Below are positions 45,226-54,776 of a stretch of DNA of 64,000 nucleotides, in pieces; the stretch's first letter is position 1; each line of letters opens with the position of its first letter. The notes under the pieces are model-generated. The model did no database searches. It was not told where the DNA came from and worked only from the letters and a program-made list of their open reading frames with translations. Where the stretch lies: assembly GCA_046329195.1 (NCBI GenBank), contig JAXLVB010000001.1, forward strand, positions 2,480,001 to 2,544,000, written 5' to 3'. Position numbers and translations under genes: made by a program. Source of the stretch: JAXLVB01 sp046329195. Lineage in GTDB: Bacteria; Bacteroidota; Bacteroidia; Cytophagales; Spirosomataceae.

Positions 45226-47079
45226 ATGCGTTTGGTGATTTGGTTCCAGCAAGCAAAAACCTCCTATTGCCTTATTGGTTGGGTAATACTCATGAGTTTA
45301 TCGGCTCATGCTCAAAACCGCATGGTCGATAGCCTCAAGCAATGGCTTGCCGAGCATCCTAAGCCCGATAGCCTTCGAGTGCTTAACTTACACCGCTTGG
45401 CCTATCGCCTTTCGGAGATTGACCTTACTGCTGCCTGGAAATACGCCAATGAGGCTCAAGCTTTGGCCAAGAAAATCAACAATAAAGGCTCTCTGTGTCA
45501 GAGTTTTATCAGTTATGGTATCAATGAGGCCAACGATGGCAACTATGCCAAGAGCCAAGAACACTACCTCACTGCCTTGCGCCTTGCCGAAGAAGTAAAC
45601 TGGAAGCGAGGTAAGGCCATTTGCCTCAACAACATCGCCGAGAATTACAACACGCTCAAGCAAACCGATAAGGCGCTTGATTACACACTCAAAGCCTTGG
45701 CCTTTAACCAAACCGAGAACCAGAAACGAGGGCAGGCCATCAACTACGAGATGCTGGGGCGTATCTATTTTGAACGCAAAGAGTATAGCAAGTCGCTGGC
45801 GTATTACAAGCAAGGCCTCGAAGTAGGCTTGCAAGCCACTGATAATTACCAGATTGTGCCACAGCTCATGATTGGTATTGGTAAAAACTACGCTGTTCAA
45901 AATGACTTCAAGCAAGCGTTTGAATACTTTGGCAAGGCTACGGTACTGAGCGAGCAACACAATGAGAAACTGGTTCAAATTCAGGGTAATAAACAAACCG
46001 CTATCACCTATCGGCTTCGCAAGGATTATCCGAAAGCATTAGAGTTTTTTGATAAAGCACTCAGTATTGCGACAGGCTTTGGCACGGTAGTAGAAGAAAG
46101 TGGCCTGTATCAAGAAATTGCTCAGACCTACCAAGAAATCGGCGATTACCAACATGCACTGGCTTCGTTCAAGAAATTCAAATGGTTGAGCGATTCCATT
46201 GCTAACAAGAAAAACGAAGTACGGATGGAGTTGATCGATTTGAAGTATGAAGCCTTTGTGAAAGACCAAGAAAACCAGCGACTTACCTTAATCAAAAAAG
46301 CACAAGAGGCCGAAATTCGTCAGAAAGCTTGGTGGATTGGGCTATTGGCTGGGGCTTTGGTGCTATTGGTGCTGGGAGCAGGGTATTGGGTGTATCGAAT
46401 CCGACTCAGAGAAGCACAAGAGGTACAAAAAGCCCAAGCTGAGACCATCAGGCAAATGGGACTTTCCGAAAAAATGAGAGCACAAATTGCACGTGATTTG
46501 CACGATGATTTGGGGGCCACGTTGAGTAGTATTTCGATGCTAAGTCAGGCCGCAAACCGACAGATTTCGGATAGTAATCCTACCATAAAAGAACTGCTTC
46601 AGACCATCAGCCAAAATGCCCAACGAACAGTAGAGACGATTCGAGACATCATCTGGACGACCAAGCCCATGAACGACAGCCTCGACAGCATTGCCTCCAA
46701 AATGAAAGCCTTTGCTGCCGAAATCCTTGATTCAAAGCAGGTTAATTATCAATTTAATGTTTCGGATGAGCTTCATGGCTACAAGCTTTTGGCCAATCAG
46801 CAGTATAATTTCTACCTGATTTTTAAAGAAGCCCTCAACAACGTAGCCAAATACGCCAAAGCCCAACACGTCTGGATTGATATTTTCAAGAAAGACCAGA
46901 AACTCTACCTCCGCATCACCGACGACGGAGTAGGTTTTGACCTCAAATCGAGCAAAGGAAAAGGCAACGGCCTTACCAATATGGAAAAACGAGTAGAAGA
47001 CCTCAAAGGAACACTACTCATTCAAAGCACCGAAAACGAGGGCACGACCGTAGCCCTCTCCTTGCCCTTGGCTTCGTAG
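45226..47079 (+). CDS. TPR sensor histidine kinase (HisKA_3 type)
   Basis: 617 residues: leader with a hydrophobic segment (CLIGWVILMSLSAHAQ, cut near 30), 6-7 TPR units (~40-330), coiled coil, one membrane segment (~368-390, WWIGLLAGALVLLVLGAGYW), HisKA_3 with phospho-His in ARDLHDDLGATLSS, and HATPase_c (IFKEALNNVAKYAKAQHVWI, DDGVGFD, GNGLTNMEKR). Similar in plan to LuxR-regulator-coupled kinases, but no response regulator is adjacent. Alone between yicC and the convergent DinB-type gene. Confidence 0.9.
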   Translation: MRLVIWFQQAKTSYCLIGWVILMSLSAHAQNRMVDSLKQWLAEHPKPDSLRVLNLHRLAYRLSEIDLTAAWKYANEAQALAKKINNKGSLCQSFISYGINEANDGNYAKSQEHYLTALRLAEEVNWKRGKAICLNNIAENYNTLKQTDKALDYTLKALAFNQTENQKRGQAINYEMLGRIYFERKEYSKSLAYYKQGLEVGLQATDNYQIVPQLMIGIGKNYAVQNDFKQAFEYFGKATVLSEQHNEKLVQIQGNKQTAITYRLRKDYPKALEFFDKALSIATGFGTVVEESGLYQEIAQTYQEIGDYQHALASFKKFKWLSDSIANKKNEVRMELIDLKYEAFVKDQENQRLTLIKKAQEAEIRQKAWWIGLLAGALVLLVLGAGYWVYRIRLREAQEVQKAQAETIRQMGLSEKMRAQIARDLHDDLGATLSSISMLSQAANRQISDSNPTIKELLQTISQNAQRTVETIRDIIWTTKPMNDSLDSIASKMKAFAAEILDSKQVNYQFNVSDELHGYKLLANQQYNFYLIFKEALNNVAKYAKAQHVWIDIFKKDQKLYLRITDDGVGFDLKSSKGKGNGLTNMEKRVEDLKGTLLIQSTENEGTTVALSLPLAS

Positions 47080-47095
47080 GTACAAACCATCTGGT

Positions 47096-47626
47096 TTAGA
47101 GCCAGCCCATTCGTTTATTGAGTTCGGTTACATGAGCCAAGTGGTGGTTGCTATGCCACGCATATAAGCCTAGCTGCGTATCTAGCGACACATAATCTTT
47201 GCTTTCGGGGTGAAAATACCGCCGTTCAAACTGTTCTGGCTTCATGCTTTTCCAGATGGCAACCCAGCGTTCGTGAATCACCTCAAGCATCGTTAAGGAA
47301 GTCTCCACTGGTACCAATTCCGTATCGGGCAAATGCGCCCAAGCGTCTTCTAAATACGGCTTAATAGTGGGCGTATCTTCAGTAAGGGTAAGCTTTGTAC
47401 GGATATAGCCATTAGCGTGAGAGTCGGGTACGTGATGCAACAACTGACGTACTGTCCAGCCTTCGGGACGATACGGCGTGTCTAATTGATACGGCTCCAG
47501 ACTGGCCACAGCCTCACGCAAACGTTGTGGCAACGATTCGATTTCGGCAATTAACTGTGCACGTACTTCGGTGGTGTAAGGCCCCGTGTAGTTGAAGGTG
47601 CCAATGGGGTAACTAAGCGATTGCAT
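47096..47626 (-). CDS. YfiT-type putative metal-dependent hydrolase / bacillithiol transferase (DinB superfamily)
   Basis: 176 residues, four-helix DinB fold with three metal His: one in QLLHHVPDSHAN and two in YAWHSNHHLAHV. The opening YPIGTFNYTGPYTTE matches the YfiT/BstA group. Members transfer low-molecular-weight thiols or act as hydrolases. Convergent with the upstream kinase (16 bp between stops) and divergent from mutS2. Confidence 0.88.
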   Translation of the reverse strand: MQSLSYPIGTFNYTGPYTTEVRAQLIAEIESLPQRLREAVASLEPYQLDTPYRPEGWTVRQLLHHVPDSHANGYIRTKLTLTEDTPTIKPYLEDAWAHLPDTELVPVETSLTMLEVIHERWVAIWKSMKPEQFERRYFHPESKDYVSLDTQLGLYAWHSNHHLAHVTELNKRMGWL

Positions 47627-47751
47627 GAACTTTGTGGTGTTTTAATTGTTGCAAGGATAAATAGATATTTGCACTAAAAAAAGGAGCAGACCCGTTTTAG
47701 CTGCTAAATCCTCTTCAAAGAGGGATCGAAAATTATAGTAAACTAACCCGA

Positions 47752-50211
47752 ATGCTTTACCCTCAACATATAGAACAGAAACTTGGTTTCGACCGAATCC
47801 GTGAACTTTTGCGTGAACAATGTATTAGCTCGCTCGGAAGAGCCTTTGTTGATAAAATCCGCTTCTCTGACCGCTTCGATATTGTGGACAAACTGGTGCG
47901 CCAAGTGGCAGAGTTTCAGCATATCTTGCAAGTAGAACAAGGATTCCCGTCGCAGAATTACCTTGATGTCAGCCAGCACCTGGCGAAAGCCGCCATCGAA
48001 GGGTATTTTTTGACCGAAGAAGAATGTTTTGACCTCAAACTCTCGCTTCGGACGATTCAAGAATGCCTGCGTTTTTTCCAAGATAAAGACGAAAACCAAT
48101 ATCCCTACCTTCGTGAACTGACCGATAAGGTGCAGGTGGACCGTGAACTGCTCAAAGAACTCGACCGTGTGATTGACGACCGAGGCAAGGTACGAGACAC
48201 CGCTTCCAAAGAACTGCAAGAAATTCGGCGGGCTTTGATTGCAGAGTTGGCTTCGTTGCGCAAAAAATTGGACAATCTGCTCAAAACCGCCCGCAAAGAA
48301 GGTTGGACAACCGAAGACGCTACGCTAACCATTCGGAATGGCCGCTTGGTGATTCCGATTGCCGCCGAGCACAAGCGCAAGATTAGAGGCTTTGTACAAG
48401 ATGAATCCGATACGGGCAAAACGGTCTTTCTGGAACCTGCCGATGCCCTTGATTCAAACAACGAAATCAAGGAATTAGAAGCTCGTGAGCGCCGTGAAAT
48501 TGTTCGGATTTTGACCGAACTAACCTCTCGTATTCGCCCGCACGTGGAGTCCTTGCGTAAGGCGTATGTGTTTTTGGGCTTGATGGACTTCATCAGAGCC
48601 AAGGCCAAATTCGCCATAGCCATCGAGGCCACTCATCCATTGATTCTGAATCAACCGGTGGTCAAATGGGAGCAGGCTCGGCATCCGTTGTTGTTTTTGG
48701 CCTTTAAGAAGCAACAAAAAAAAGTAGTGCCACTGAAGGTGGAACTCTCTGAAAAACAGCGTATTTTATTAGTGTCGGGTCCTAATGCTGGGGGTAAATC
48801 GGTCATGCTCAAGACCATCGGGTTGGTGCAGTATATGTTTCAGTGTGGCTTGTTGGTGCCTGTGGCAGACCACGCTCAAATGGGTATTTTTCGACGGATT
48901 TTTATAGACATTGGCGACGAACAAAGCCTTGATAACGACCTGAGTACCTACAGTTCGCACCTGACGAATATGAAGCATTTTTTGCTTCATTCTGACAAAA
49001 AAACGCTGTTCTTGATTGATGAATTTGGTACGGGTACAGAACCGACTTTGGGCGGAGCCATTGCCGAGTCGATTCTGGAAGAACTCAATCGCTCAGGGGC
49101 TTATGGAGTCATTAACACCCACTATACCAACCTCAAGGTATTTGCCGACCGCACTGAAGGGATGATTAACGGGGCTATGCGTTTTGACGGCGAGCATTTG
49201 GAACCTCTCTACGAACTCGAAATGGGTCGCCCTGGGAGTTCGTTTGCGCTCGAAATTGCCCAAAAAATTGGCTTGCCTAAAGCTGTTTTAGAAAAAGCCA
49301 AACAAAAACTAGGCAAGAATCAGGTGAGTTTCGAGAAGATTGTGAAGGAGTTGGACATCGAGAAAAAAGTATTTGCCGAGAAAAACTTGGAATACACGAC
49401 CAAGCAACGCAAACTCGATCAATTGCTGGAGCAATACAATGCCCTCAAAAATGTACTCGAAACCGATAAAAAACGGATGCTCAATGAGGCCAAAGCACAA
49501 GCTAAGCAGTTGATTAAGGACTCTAATGCCAAGATTGAAGCAACCATCCGAGCGATTCGAGAACAAGGCGCCGAAAAACTGGCTACCAAAGAAATTCGGC
49601 AACAATTGGAAGAGTTTGTGGTCAAAGAACTTCGCACCGAAGAAGTAGAGCTACCAACTCCGAAAGTTGAAAAACAGCCAAAATCAGATAAAAAACCAAG
49701 CTCAACACCTGCTGTGGTGGACGAAGTAGATAACTCAGCAATTGGTGTAGGGTCGTTGGTGCGTATCAAAGGACAAACCACGGTAGGGGAGGTGCTTAGC
49801 CTCAAAGGCAAAGACGCCGAGGTAGCTATCGGCGACTTGAAGTCGTTTATCAAGCTCAACCGTCTCGAAAAAGTATCTCGCCGAGAATACAAAGAAGCCA
49901 TTGGCGAAGAAAATATTCGCCCTTCGCTTACGGGGATTGACCTAAACGAAAAGGCAATGAATTTTTCGTTTAATCTCGATGTTCGTGGCAAACGAGGCGA
50001 CGACGCTTTGGTCGAAGTGATGAATTTTATGGACGATGCTGTGATGCTGGGCTATCCCGAACTTCGTATCGTGCACGGCAAGGGCGATGGTATCTTGCGT
50101 CAACTTATTCGGAATCACCTCAGAGCCAGCTACAAGCAAGTTGCTACCCTCAGCGACGAACACGCCGACCGAGGGGGCGCTGGCGTGACGATTGTCAAAA
50201 TGAAAGGCTAA
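47752..50211 (+). CDS. mutS2: Endonuclease MutS2
   Basis: 819 residues. Opens MLYPQHIEQKLGFDRIRELL; lacks the MutS mismatch domain. Clamp/lever part ~150-310 (TGKTVFLEPADALDSNNEIK), ATPase with Walker A VSGPNAGGKSVMLK (~343) and Walker B TLFLIDEFGTGTEP, coiled coil ~510-620, and C-terminal Smr nuclease domain (~735-819) with LDVRGKRGDDA and VHGKGDGILR. MutS2 suppresses recombination and rescues collided ribosomes by Smr cleavage. Intact and of usual length. Confidence 0.95.
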   Translation: MLYPQHIEQKLGFDRIRELLREQCISSLGRAFVDKIRFSDRFDIVDKLVRQVAEFQHILQVEQGFPSQNYLDVSQHLAKAAIEGYFLTEEECFDLKLSLRTIQECLRFFQDKDENQYPYLRELTDKVQVDRELLKELDRVIDDRGKVRDTASKELQEIRRALIAELASLRKKLDNLLKTARKEGWTTEDATLTIRNGRLVIPIAAEHKRKIRGFVQDESDTGKTVFLEPADALDSNNEIKELEARERREIVRILTELTSRIRPHVESLRKAYVFLGLMDFIRAKAKFAIAIEATHPLILNQPVVKWEQARHPLLFLAFKKQQKKVVPLKVELSEKQRILLVSGPNAGGKSVMLKTIGLVQYMFQCGLLVPVADHAQMGIFRRIFIDIGDEQSLDNDLSTYSSHLTNMKHFLLHSDKKTLFLIDEFGTGTEPTLGGAIAESILEELNRSGAYGVINTHYTNLKVFADRTEGMINGAMRFDGEHLEPLYELEMGRPGSSFALEIAQKIGLPKAVLEKAKQKLGKNQVSFEKIVKELDIEKKVFAEKNLEYTTKQRKLDQLLEQYNALKNVLETDKKRMLNEAKAQAKQLIKDSNAKIEATIRAIREQGAEKLATKEIRQQLEEFVVKELRTEEVELPTPKVEKQPKSDKKPSSTPAVVDEVDNSAIGVGSLVRIKGQTTVGEVLSLKGKDAEVAIGDLKSFIKLNRLEKVSRREYKEAIGEENIRPSLTGIDLNEKAMNFSFNLDVRGKRGDDALVEVMNFMDDAVMLGYPELRIVHGKGDGILRQLIRNHLRASYKQVATLSDEHADRGGAGVTIVKMKG

Positions 50212-50253
50212 CTACGAAATAGCGAAATGCAAAGCTGCTAACGCTGGCTGGTC

Positions 50254-51105
50254 TTAAGCCTTGGTAGCTTTGCGGTATGCCAATGGTGTGCAAGATTTCT
50301 GTTTCTTGAATACTTTGTTAAAGTAAGGTACATCTCCAAATCCACTATCAAAGGCTATTTGCTGAACAGGTAAGTCGCTCTTTTGTAATAAGTGACAAGC
50401 ATACTGTAAACGGTATTCGTTCAGTACCTCTATAAATGTTTTTTGCGTTATATCTTTAAAATACCGACAAAACGACGTTGGCGTTAAGTCGGCCACCTGC
50501 GCAATTTGCTCTAATGTCAGATCTTCTCTAAAGTTGGCAATCAGATAAGAAAATACCTTCTGAAACCGAGCTGTCTCCACTTGAGAATAGTGATGCTCCG
50601 AAAACGAAAAATCAAGGGCTTGGAGGTCGTTACTTTGGCTAAGTATATCTAATATTTCAATGAGCCCCACCATTTTACTGAGCGGTTTTTCAGGTACTAA
50701 TGCCTTAATTTTGGCTGCTAGAGCTACCTGCGTCTGACCTATAATCCGAAACCCAACCTTCGACTGCTTCAAAAAATGCTTGATTGGCTCCATTTCGGGC
50801 AAATTGATGAATAGTTCCCCCCAAAAATGCTCGTTAAACTGGATGACAATCGCCGAGACATTTTCTGCTTCTAAAGGCCGATTTATCCAGCAATGAGGCA
50901 AATTGGCACCAATAAATACCAAATCGCCTTCCCAAAAATCAGCAACATGTTGCCCCACGTACCGTTGCCCTTCTCCTTTTGAGATGAGGGTTAGCTCATA
51001 TTCTGGATGAAAATGATAGGGAGCGTCAAAGGCCGGTACTTCAAACTGGCGGAATATAAATGAGTTTGTACCTGCCGTATTAATTCGTTCAAAAATAGCT
51101 TTCAT
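50254..51105 (-). CDS. AraC-family transcriptional regulator
   Basis: 283 residues: N-terminal cupin sensor (FDAPYHFHPEYELTLISKGE, GDLVFIGANLPHCW) and C-terminal double helix-turn-helix (DLTLEQIAQVADLTPTSFCR ... VQQIAFDSGFGDVPYFNKVF). Divergent, 126 bp, from a PhyH oxygenase and a GH127 gene, which it probably activates in response to a sugar-like ligand. The shared intergenic region is AT-rich. Confidence 0.9.
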   Translation of the reverse strand: MKAIFERINTAGTNSFIFRQFEVPAFDAPYHFHPEYELTLISKGEGQRYVGQHVADFWEGDLVFIGANLPHCWINRPLEAENVSAIVIQFNEHFWGELFINLPEMEPIKHFLKQSKVGFRIIGQTQVALAAKIKALVPEKPLSKMVGLIEILDILSQSNDLQALDFSFSEHHYSQVETARFQKVFSYLIANFREDLTLEQIAQVADLTPTSFCRYFKDITQKTFIEVLNEYRLQYACHLLQKSDLPVQQIAFDSGFGDVPYFNKVFKKQKSCTPLAYRKATKA

Positions 51106-51231
51106 GGTTTAAATTTTCATTTATCAGAAAGTTAAGTAAATAACTATGATAAAATAAGACAATTTTATGCTAACTAATACAAATCATACAACTAAAAAAA
51201 ATGAAAATTTTGCATAAAAATAATCCTCAAG

Positions 51232-52038
51232 ATGAACAACCTATTAGATCAACCTTACGAGCTTTCTGAACAAGCCATTGCGTTTTATCAAAAATACCGC
51301 TACATCAAGCTCAAAAACGTGCTGGATGCCGAAACGCTCGCCTATTATGGAGCTGCAATCCACCAAAAGGTAGAAGCATTGACCAAACAACATCAATCAC
51401 TCGACCAACGAGACACGTACGGAAAGGCATTTTTGCAAGTGTTTAACCTATGGCGTGAAGACGAAACCTGCCGAGAGTTTGTGCTTAGTAAACGCCTGGG
51501 CAAAATAGCAGCAGAGCTTATGCAAGCCGATGGTTCTAGGTTGTACCATGACCAAGCTCTCTTTAAAGAAGCCGGAGGTGGCATTACCCCTTGGCACGCC
51601 GACCAGTACTACTGGCCGCTTTCAACTGACAAAACTATTACGGCTTGGATTCCTTTGCAGCCTGTTCCGCTCGAAATGGGCCCTCTAGAATTCAGTGCAG
51701 GAAGCCACGCAATCGTAGAAGGCCGTGAGCTAGCGATAAGCGATGACAGCGAGACTACCATTCAACAAAAATTAAGAGTGACTGATTTTAGACATGTCAT
51801 TGAACCTTACGATTTGGGCGAGGTTAGTTTTCATTCGGGTTGGGTATTTCATCGAGCTGGTGCTAACAAAACCGAGCAGATTCGTAAGGTAATGACGATG
51901 ATTTATATGGACAAAGACATGATACTGAAGGAGCCTGAGAACGAAAACCAGCGAAAAGATTGGGAAAAATGGTGTACGGGAGCCAAGGTCGGCGAGGTGA
52001 TTGATACGCATCTTAATCCGGTGATTTACAGCAAATAA
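51232..52038 (+). CDS. Phytanoyl-CoA dioxygenase (PhyH) family protein
   Basis: 268 residues. Fe(II) ligands H-x-D in ITPWHADQYYWPL and a distal His in SFHSGWVFHRAGANKT; Arg for 2-oxoglutarate follows (EQIRKVMTMIY). Cytoplasmic. Located between the AraC regulator and the exported GH127 enzyme (80 bp downstream); probably co-regulated. Only weakly similar to the other PhyH protein of this window (16.8 kb). Confidence 0.82.
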   Translation: MNNLLDQPYELSEQAIAFYQKYRYIKLKNVLDAETLAYYGAAIHQKVEALTKQHQSLDQRDTYGKAFLQVFNLWREDETCREFVLSKRLGKIAAELMQADGSRLYHDQALFKEAGGGITPWHADQYYWPLSTDKTITAWIPLQPVPLEMGPLEFSAGSHAIVEGRELAISDDSETTIQQKLRVTDFRHVIEPYDLGEVSFHSGWVFHRAGANKTEQIRKVMTMIYMDKDMILKEPENENQRKDWEKWCTGAKVGEVIDTHLNPVIYSK

Positions 52039-52118
52039 AACGAGCCTCAACTTGATACCTAATCAGAAAAGCTCTGCCAACGGCCTTGCTTGGTTAGGAA
52101 AACAAACCATGTAATTCG

Positions 52119-54032
52119 ATGAAAAAAATAAGCTTGCTAGTACTGCTCGTGAATAGTTGTATAGGATTGACTACTTTGGCGCAACCAACTCAAAACGAAC
52201 TCCGACCCATTAGCTTTGGGAGTATCAAACCTAAAGGCTGGCTCAGAATTCAAATGGAAAAAGATCTAAAGGGATTTGTTGGGCATTTGGACCAATTAGT
52301 ACCAGACCTTATCAATGACCCTATTTATGGCACGGGTCGGCTAAAGAAAAATAGTAAAGCCAAAGACCTGGGTAATCTTAAATCGGGCGATGCCGAAGGG
52401 GACGAGCAGTATAAATGGTGGAATAGTGAAACACAATCTAACTGGTGGGACGGCTACCTTCGTCATGTACTCTTGTTGAATGATACGTCGGGCCTCAAAA
52501 AGGTGCATCAGTATGTTCAAAATGTATTGACAACCCAGGACTCAGACGGCTATTTAGGAATCTATGACAAGGATTTACGGTATCGTTTTCAAGCTGAAAA
52601 CGGCGAGTTATGGGCAAAAACTACCCTATATCGAGGACTGCTGGCCTATTATGAAGGCACAAAAGACCCTCAAGTACTGTTGGCTCTCACCAAAGCAGTT
52701 GACAACGTGATGACCAACTACCCCATCGGACAGTCGCATCCATTTGCGGCAGGTAATGGGTTTACAGGAGGCGTGAGTCATGGCTTGACCTTCACAGATG
52801 TGTTGTACCGGCTCTACTATCTTACTGGCAATGCAAAATACATGGAGTATGCAGTTTTTCTGTACCATGATTTTTCTAACAATCCGACTTCTGAAAAAGA
52901 TGCCCAGCTCAATAATATCTTGGACACCAACTACCGGTTACAGTCGCATGGTGTGCATACCTATGAGCACATACGTCCGTTGATTGTAGCTGCTTTTGGG
53001 AGTAATCAGCCCAATTTACATCAGGCTTTGGCAACATACCTCGCCAGAATAAAGAAGGTTACTACTGCCACAGGAGGAGCTTCTGGTGATGAGTGGATTC
53101 AACAGCAAATAGCCGATGCTACTCATACAGGCTATGAGTTTTGTTCGTTGCATGAACTGATGGATAGCTATGCCCTTTTGATGCAAAAAACAGGTAACGT
53201 AGCGTATGCGGACGAGGTAGAAACCATTTTTTTCAATGCTGCACAAGGCGCTCGCCATCCCCAACATTCTTCGATTGCCTACCTAAAAACTGATAATTCT
53301 TACGAAATGGTAGGAACCAAAAATGGCGAGATAGAGCCCAATCGTAAGCAAACTAGGTATAAGTATTCGCCTGTGCATCAGGACGTTGCTGTTTGTTGTG
53401 TGCCTAACGCAGGTCGAATTACTCCCTATTTTCTACAAAATGCTTGGTTGAAACAAAATGAAACCACCTTGGTAGCAGCGTTGCTAATACCTAATGTGGT
53501 TCAAACAACCCTCGGTGGACAATCGGTCACTATTGAAAACCAAACCAATTACCCTCATCAGAACGAATTTTCGTTTCAGCTAAAACTAGAAAAACCTCAA
53601 CAATTGACCCTAAAAATTAGAAAACCAGCTTGGGTTAAGCGTATTACTACCAACGAAGTGTATCGAACAGAAGGCGACCTCATTGTGATTGACAGGGTTT
53701 TTGGCAAACAAGACCGGGTAAACATTGCTTTTCATACCCAAGTTCGGGTCTTAACTGATAGCCATAACGAACATTACTTTGCGTATGGTGCCTTAATGTA
53801 TGCTCACGTTATTCAAGCTCTCGAAGAGAAAGGACGAAAATATGCAGAAGGCTTTGAGGATACAATGTATAAACCTGTTGTAAATGAGCAATTTGAGTTT
53901 GTAGAACAACATCAAGCCACCTACTACAAGGGTACTATCACGGTGAACTTGAAGCATAAGAGTTCTCGCAAGATTGAAAAGCTCACCCTGATACCTGTAG
54001 GTAAAACTATTCTGCGACAAGTAAGTTTTTGA
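52119..54032 (+). CDS. Exported glycoside hydrolase family 127-like (beta-L-arabinofuranosidase-type)
   Basis: 637 residues, signal peptide to ~21 (GLTTLAQ). (alpha/alpha)6 barrel of the GH127/DUF1680 group: NWWDGYLRHVLLLND, ENGELWAKTTLYRGLLAYYE, HELMDSYALLMQKTGN (with the Glu region), and AVCCVPNAGRITPYF, where the CC pair belongs to the Cys cluster that holds zinc and the nucleophilic Cys in characterised members. The C-terminal beta part (~440-637) is present. Likely removes terminal beta-L-arabinofuranose or a similar sugar from plant glycans in the periplasm; substrate inferred. Confidence 0.82.
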   Translation: MKKISLLVLLVNSCIGLTTLAQPTQNELRPISFGSIKPKGWLRIQMEKDLKGFVGHLDQLVPDLINDPIYGTGRLKKNSKAKDLGNLKSGDAEGDEQYKWWNSETQSNWWDGYLRHVLLLNDTSGLKKVHQYVQNVLTTQDSDGYLGIYDKDLRYRFQAENGELWAKTTLYRGLLAYYEGTKDPQVLLALTKAVDNVMTNYPIGQSHPFAAGNGFTGGVSHGLTFTDVLYRLYYLTGNAKYMEYAVFLYHDFSNNPTSEKDAQLNNILDTNYRLQSHGVHTYEHIRPLIVAAFGSNQPNLHQALATYLARIKKVTTATGGASGDEWIQQQIADATHTGYEFCSLHELMDSYALLMQKTGNVAYADEVETIFFNAAQGARHPQHSSIAYLKTDNSYEMVGTKNGEIEPNRKQTRYKYSPVHQDVAVCCVPNAGRITPYFLQNAWLKQNETTLVAALLIPNVVQTTLGGQSVTIENQTNYPHQNEFSFQLKLEKPQQLTLKIRKPAWVKRITTNEVYRTEGDLIVIDRVFGKQDRVNIAFHTQVRVLTDSHNEHYFAYGALMYAHVIQALEEKGRKYAEGFEDTMYKPVVNEQFEFVEQHQATYYKGTITVNLKHKSSRKIEKLTLIPVGKTILRQVSF

Positions 54033-54236
54033 GTGGAGACCCACCAACGTTTGCTATTTTTTGGCTTTTTTTCCCAACGCTGACAGTGGCTGCAAGCCCT
54101 GTCAGTCGTCTTTTAAGGGTATTCTTCCCTATATGGAAGTAAGTACTAAACTTGCTGTCATTCGTATCGTTTGGTATGGAAATCGAACGAAGGGAGCAGG
54201 ATTAGTGGGTAAATTGCTAATTAAATCTAAAAATAA

Positions 54237-54269
54237 TTGTAAATTACATAAGTACTTATATAAATTTGT
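54237..54269 (+). promoter_or_regulatory. Promoter/operator of the hut MarR regulator
   Basis: TAAATTTG (TAnnTTTG) at 54262-54269 with a TTG at 54237-54239 (spacer 22 bp, longer than the usual 19). A perfect 12-bp palindrome ataagtacttat (54249-54260) fills the spacer and touches the -10, the expected place for an autorepressing MarR dimer. The start codon is only 3 bp after the -10 box, so a leaderless transcript is predicted if this promoter is used. Confidence 0.55.
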
Positions 54270-54272
54270 GCC

Positions 54273-54749
54273 ATGAATTTTTACCAAAAACTCGGCGGGT
54301 TGATTTTGGGAAGTCGCCTGCGCCGACTCAGTGAGTATTTTTTGTCGGAAGTCAATAAGGTCTATGCCGAAAAGGGGATTCCCTTCGATGCCTCGTGGTT
54401 TTCGATGTTCTATTTGATTTCAAAAAACGAACACATTTCCCTCATCGACATTGCCGAAACCCTCGAAGTGTCGCACTCGGCCATAAGCCAATTGGCGAAA
54501 AGCTTGGAACAGAAAGGATTGCTCGAAAGCTATCCCTCCGAACACGACGGCCGTAAGCGCTTGATTCGTTTTACGGAGCAGGGGCGTCAACTGCAACAAG
54601 CTGTGGAACCCGTGTGGGCGGAGCTTGACGAAGCGATGCAGGAGTTGATGCAAGAAAACGAAGCGAATGCTGCCCTGCTGTCGTCGCTGTTGAGTGTCGA
54701 ACAAAGTTTTTCCCAAAAATCGCTGAGCCAACGACTGTTGAAGCGGTAA
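54273..54749 (+). CDS. MarR-family regulator, probable hut repressor
   Basis: 158 residues with winged helix: HISLIDIAETLEVSHSAISQ (recognition helix) and wing around SYPSEHDGRKRLIRF. It is 27 bp upstream of hutH on the same strand and probably senses histidine or urocanate to control the cluster. MarR control of hut differs from the HutC (GntR) control in Proteobacteria. The next in-frame Met is about 44 residues on, so the 54273 start is secure. Confidence 0.85.
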   Translation: MNFYQKLGGLILGSRLRRLSEYFLSEVNKVYAEKGIPFDASWFSMFYLISKNEHISLIDIAETLEVSHSAISQLAKSLEQKGLLESYPSEHDGRKRLIRFTEQGRQLQQAVEPVWAELDEAMQELMQENEANAALLSSLLSVEQSFSQKSLSQRLLKR

Positions 54750-54776
54750 ACCAGTACCTAAACGTTCTAGAATCCT

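Noticed and set aside
54061..54276. Small protein upstream of the MarR gene
   Set aside because: No domain or credible start; the frame overlaps the MarR promoter and operator.
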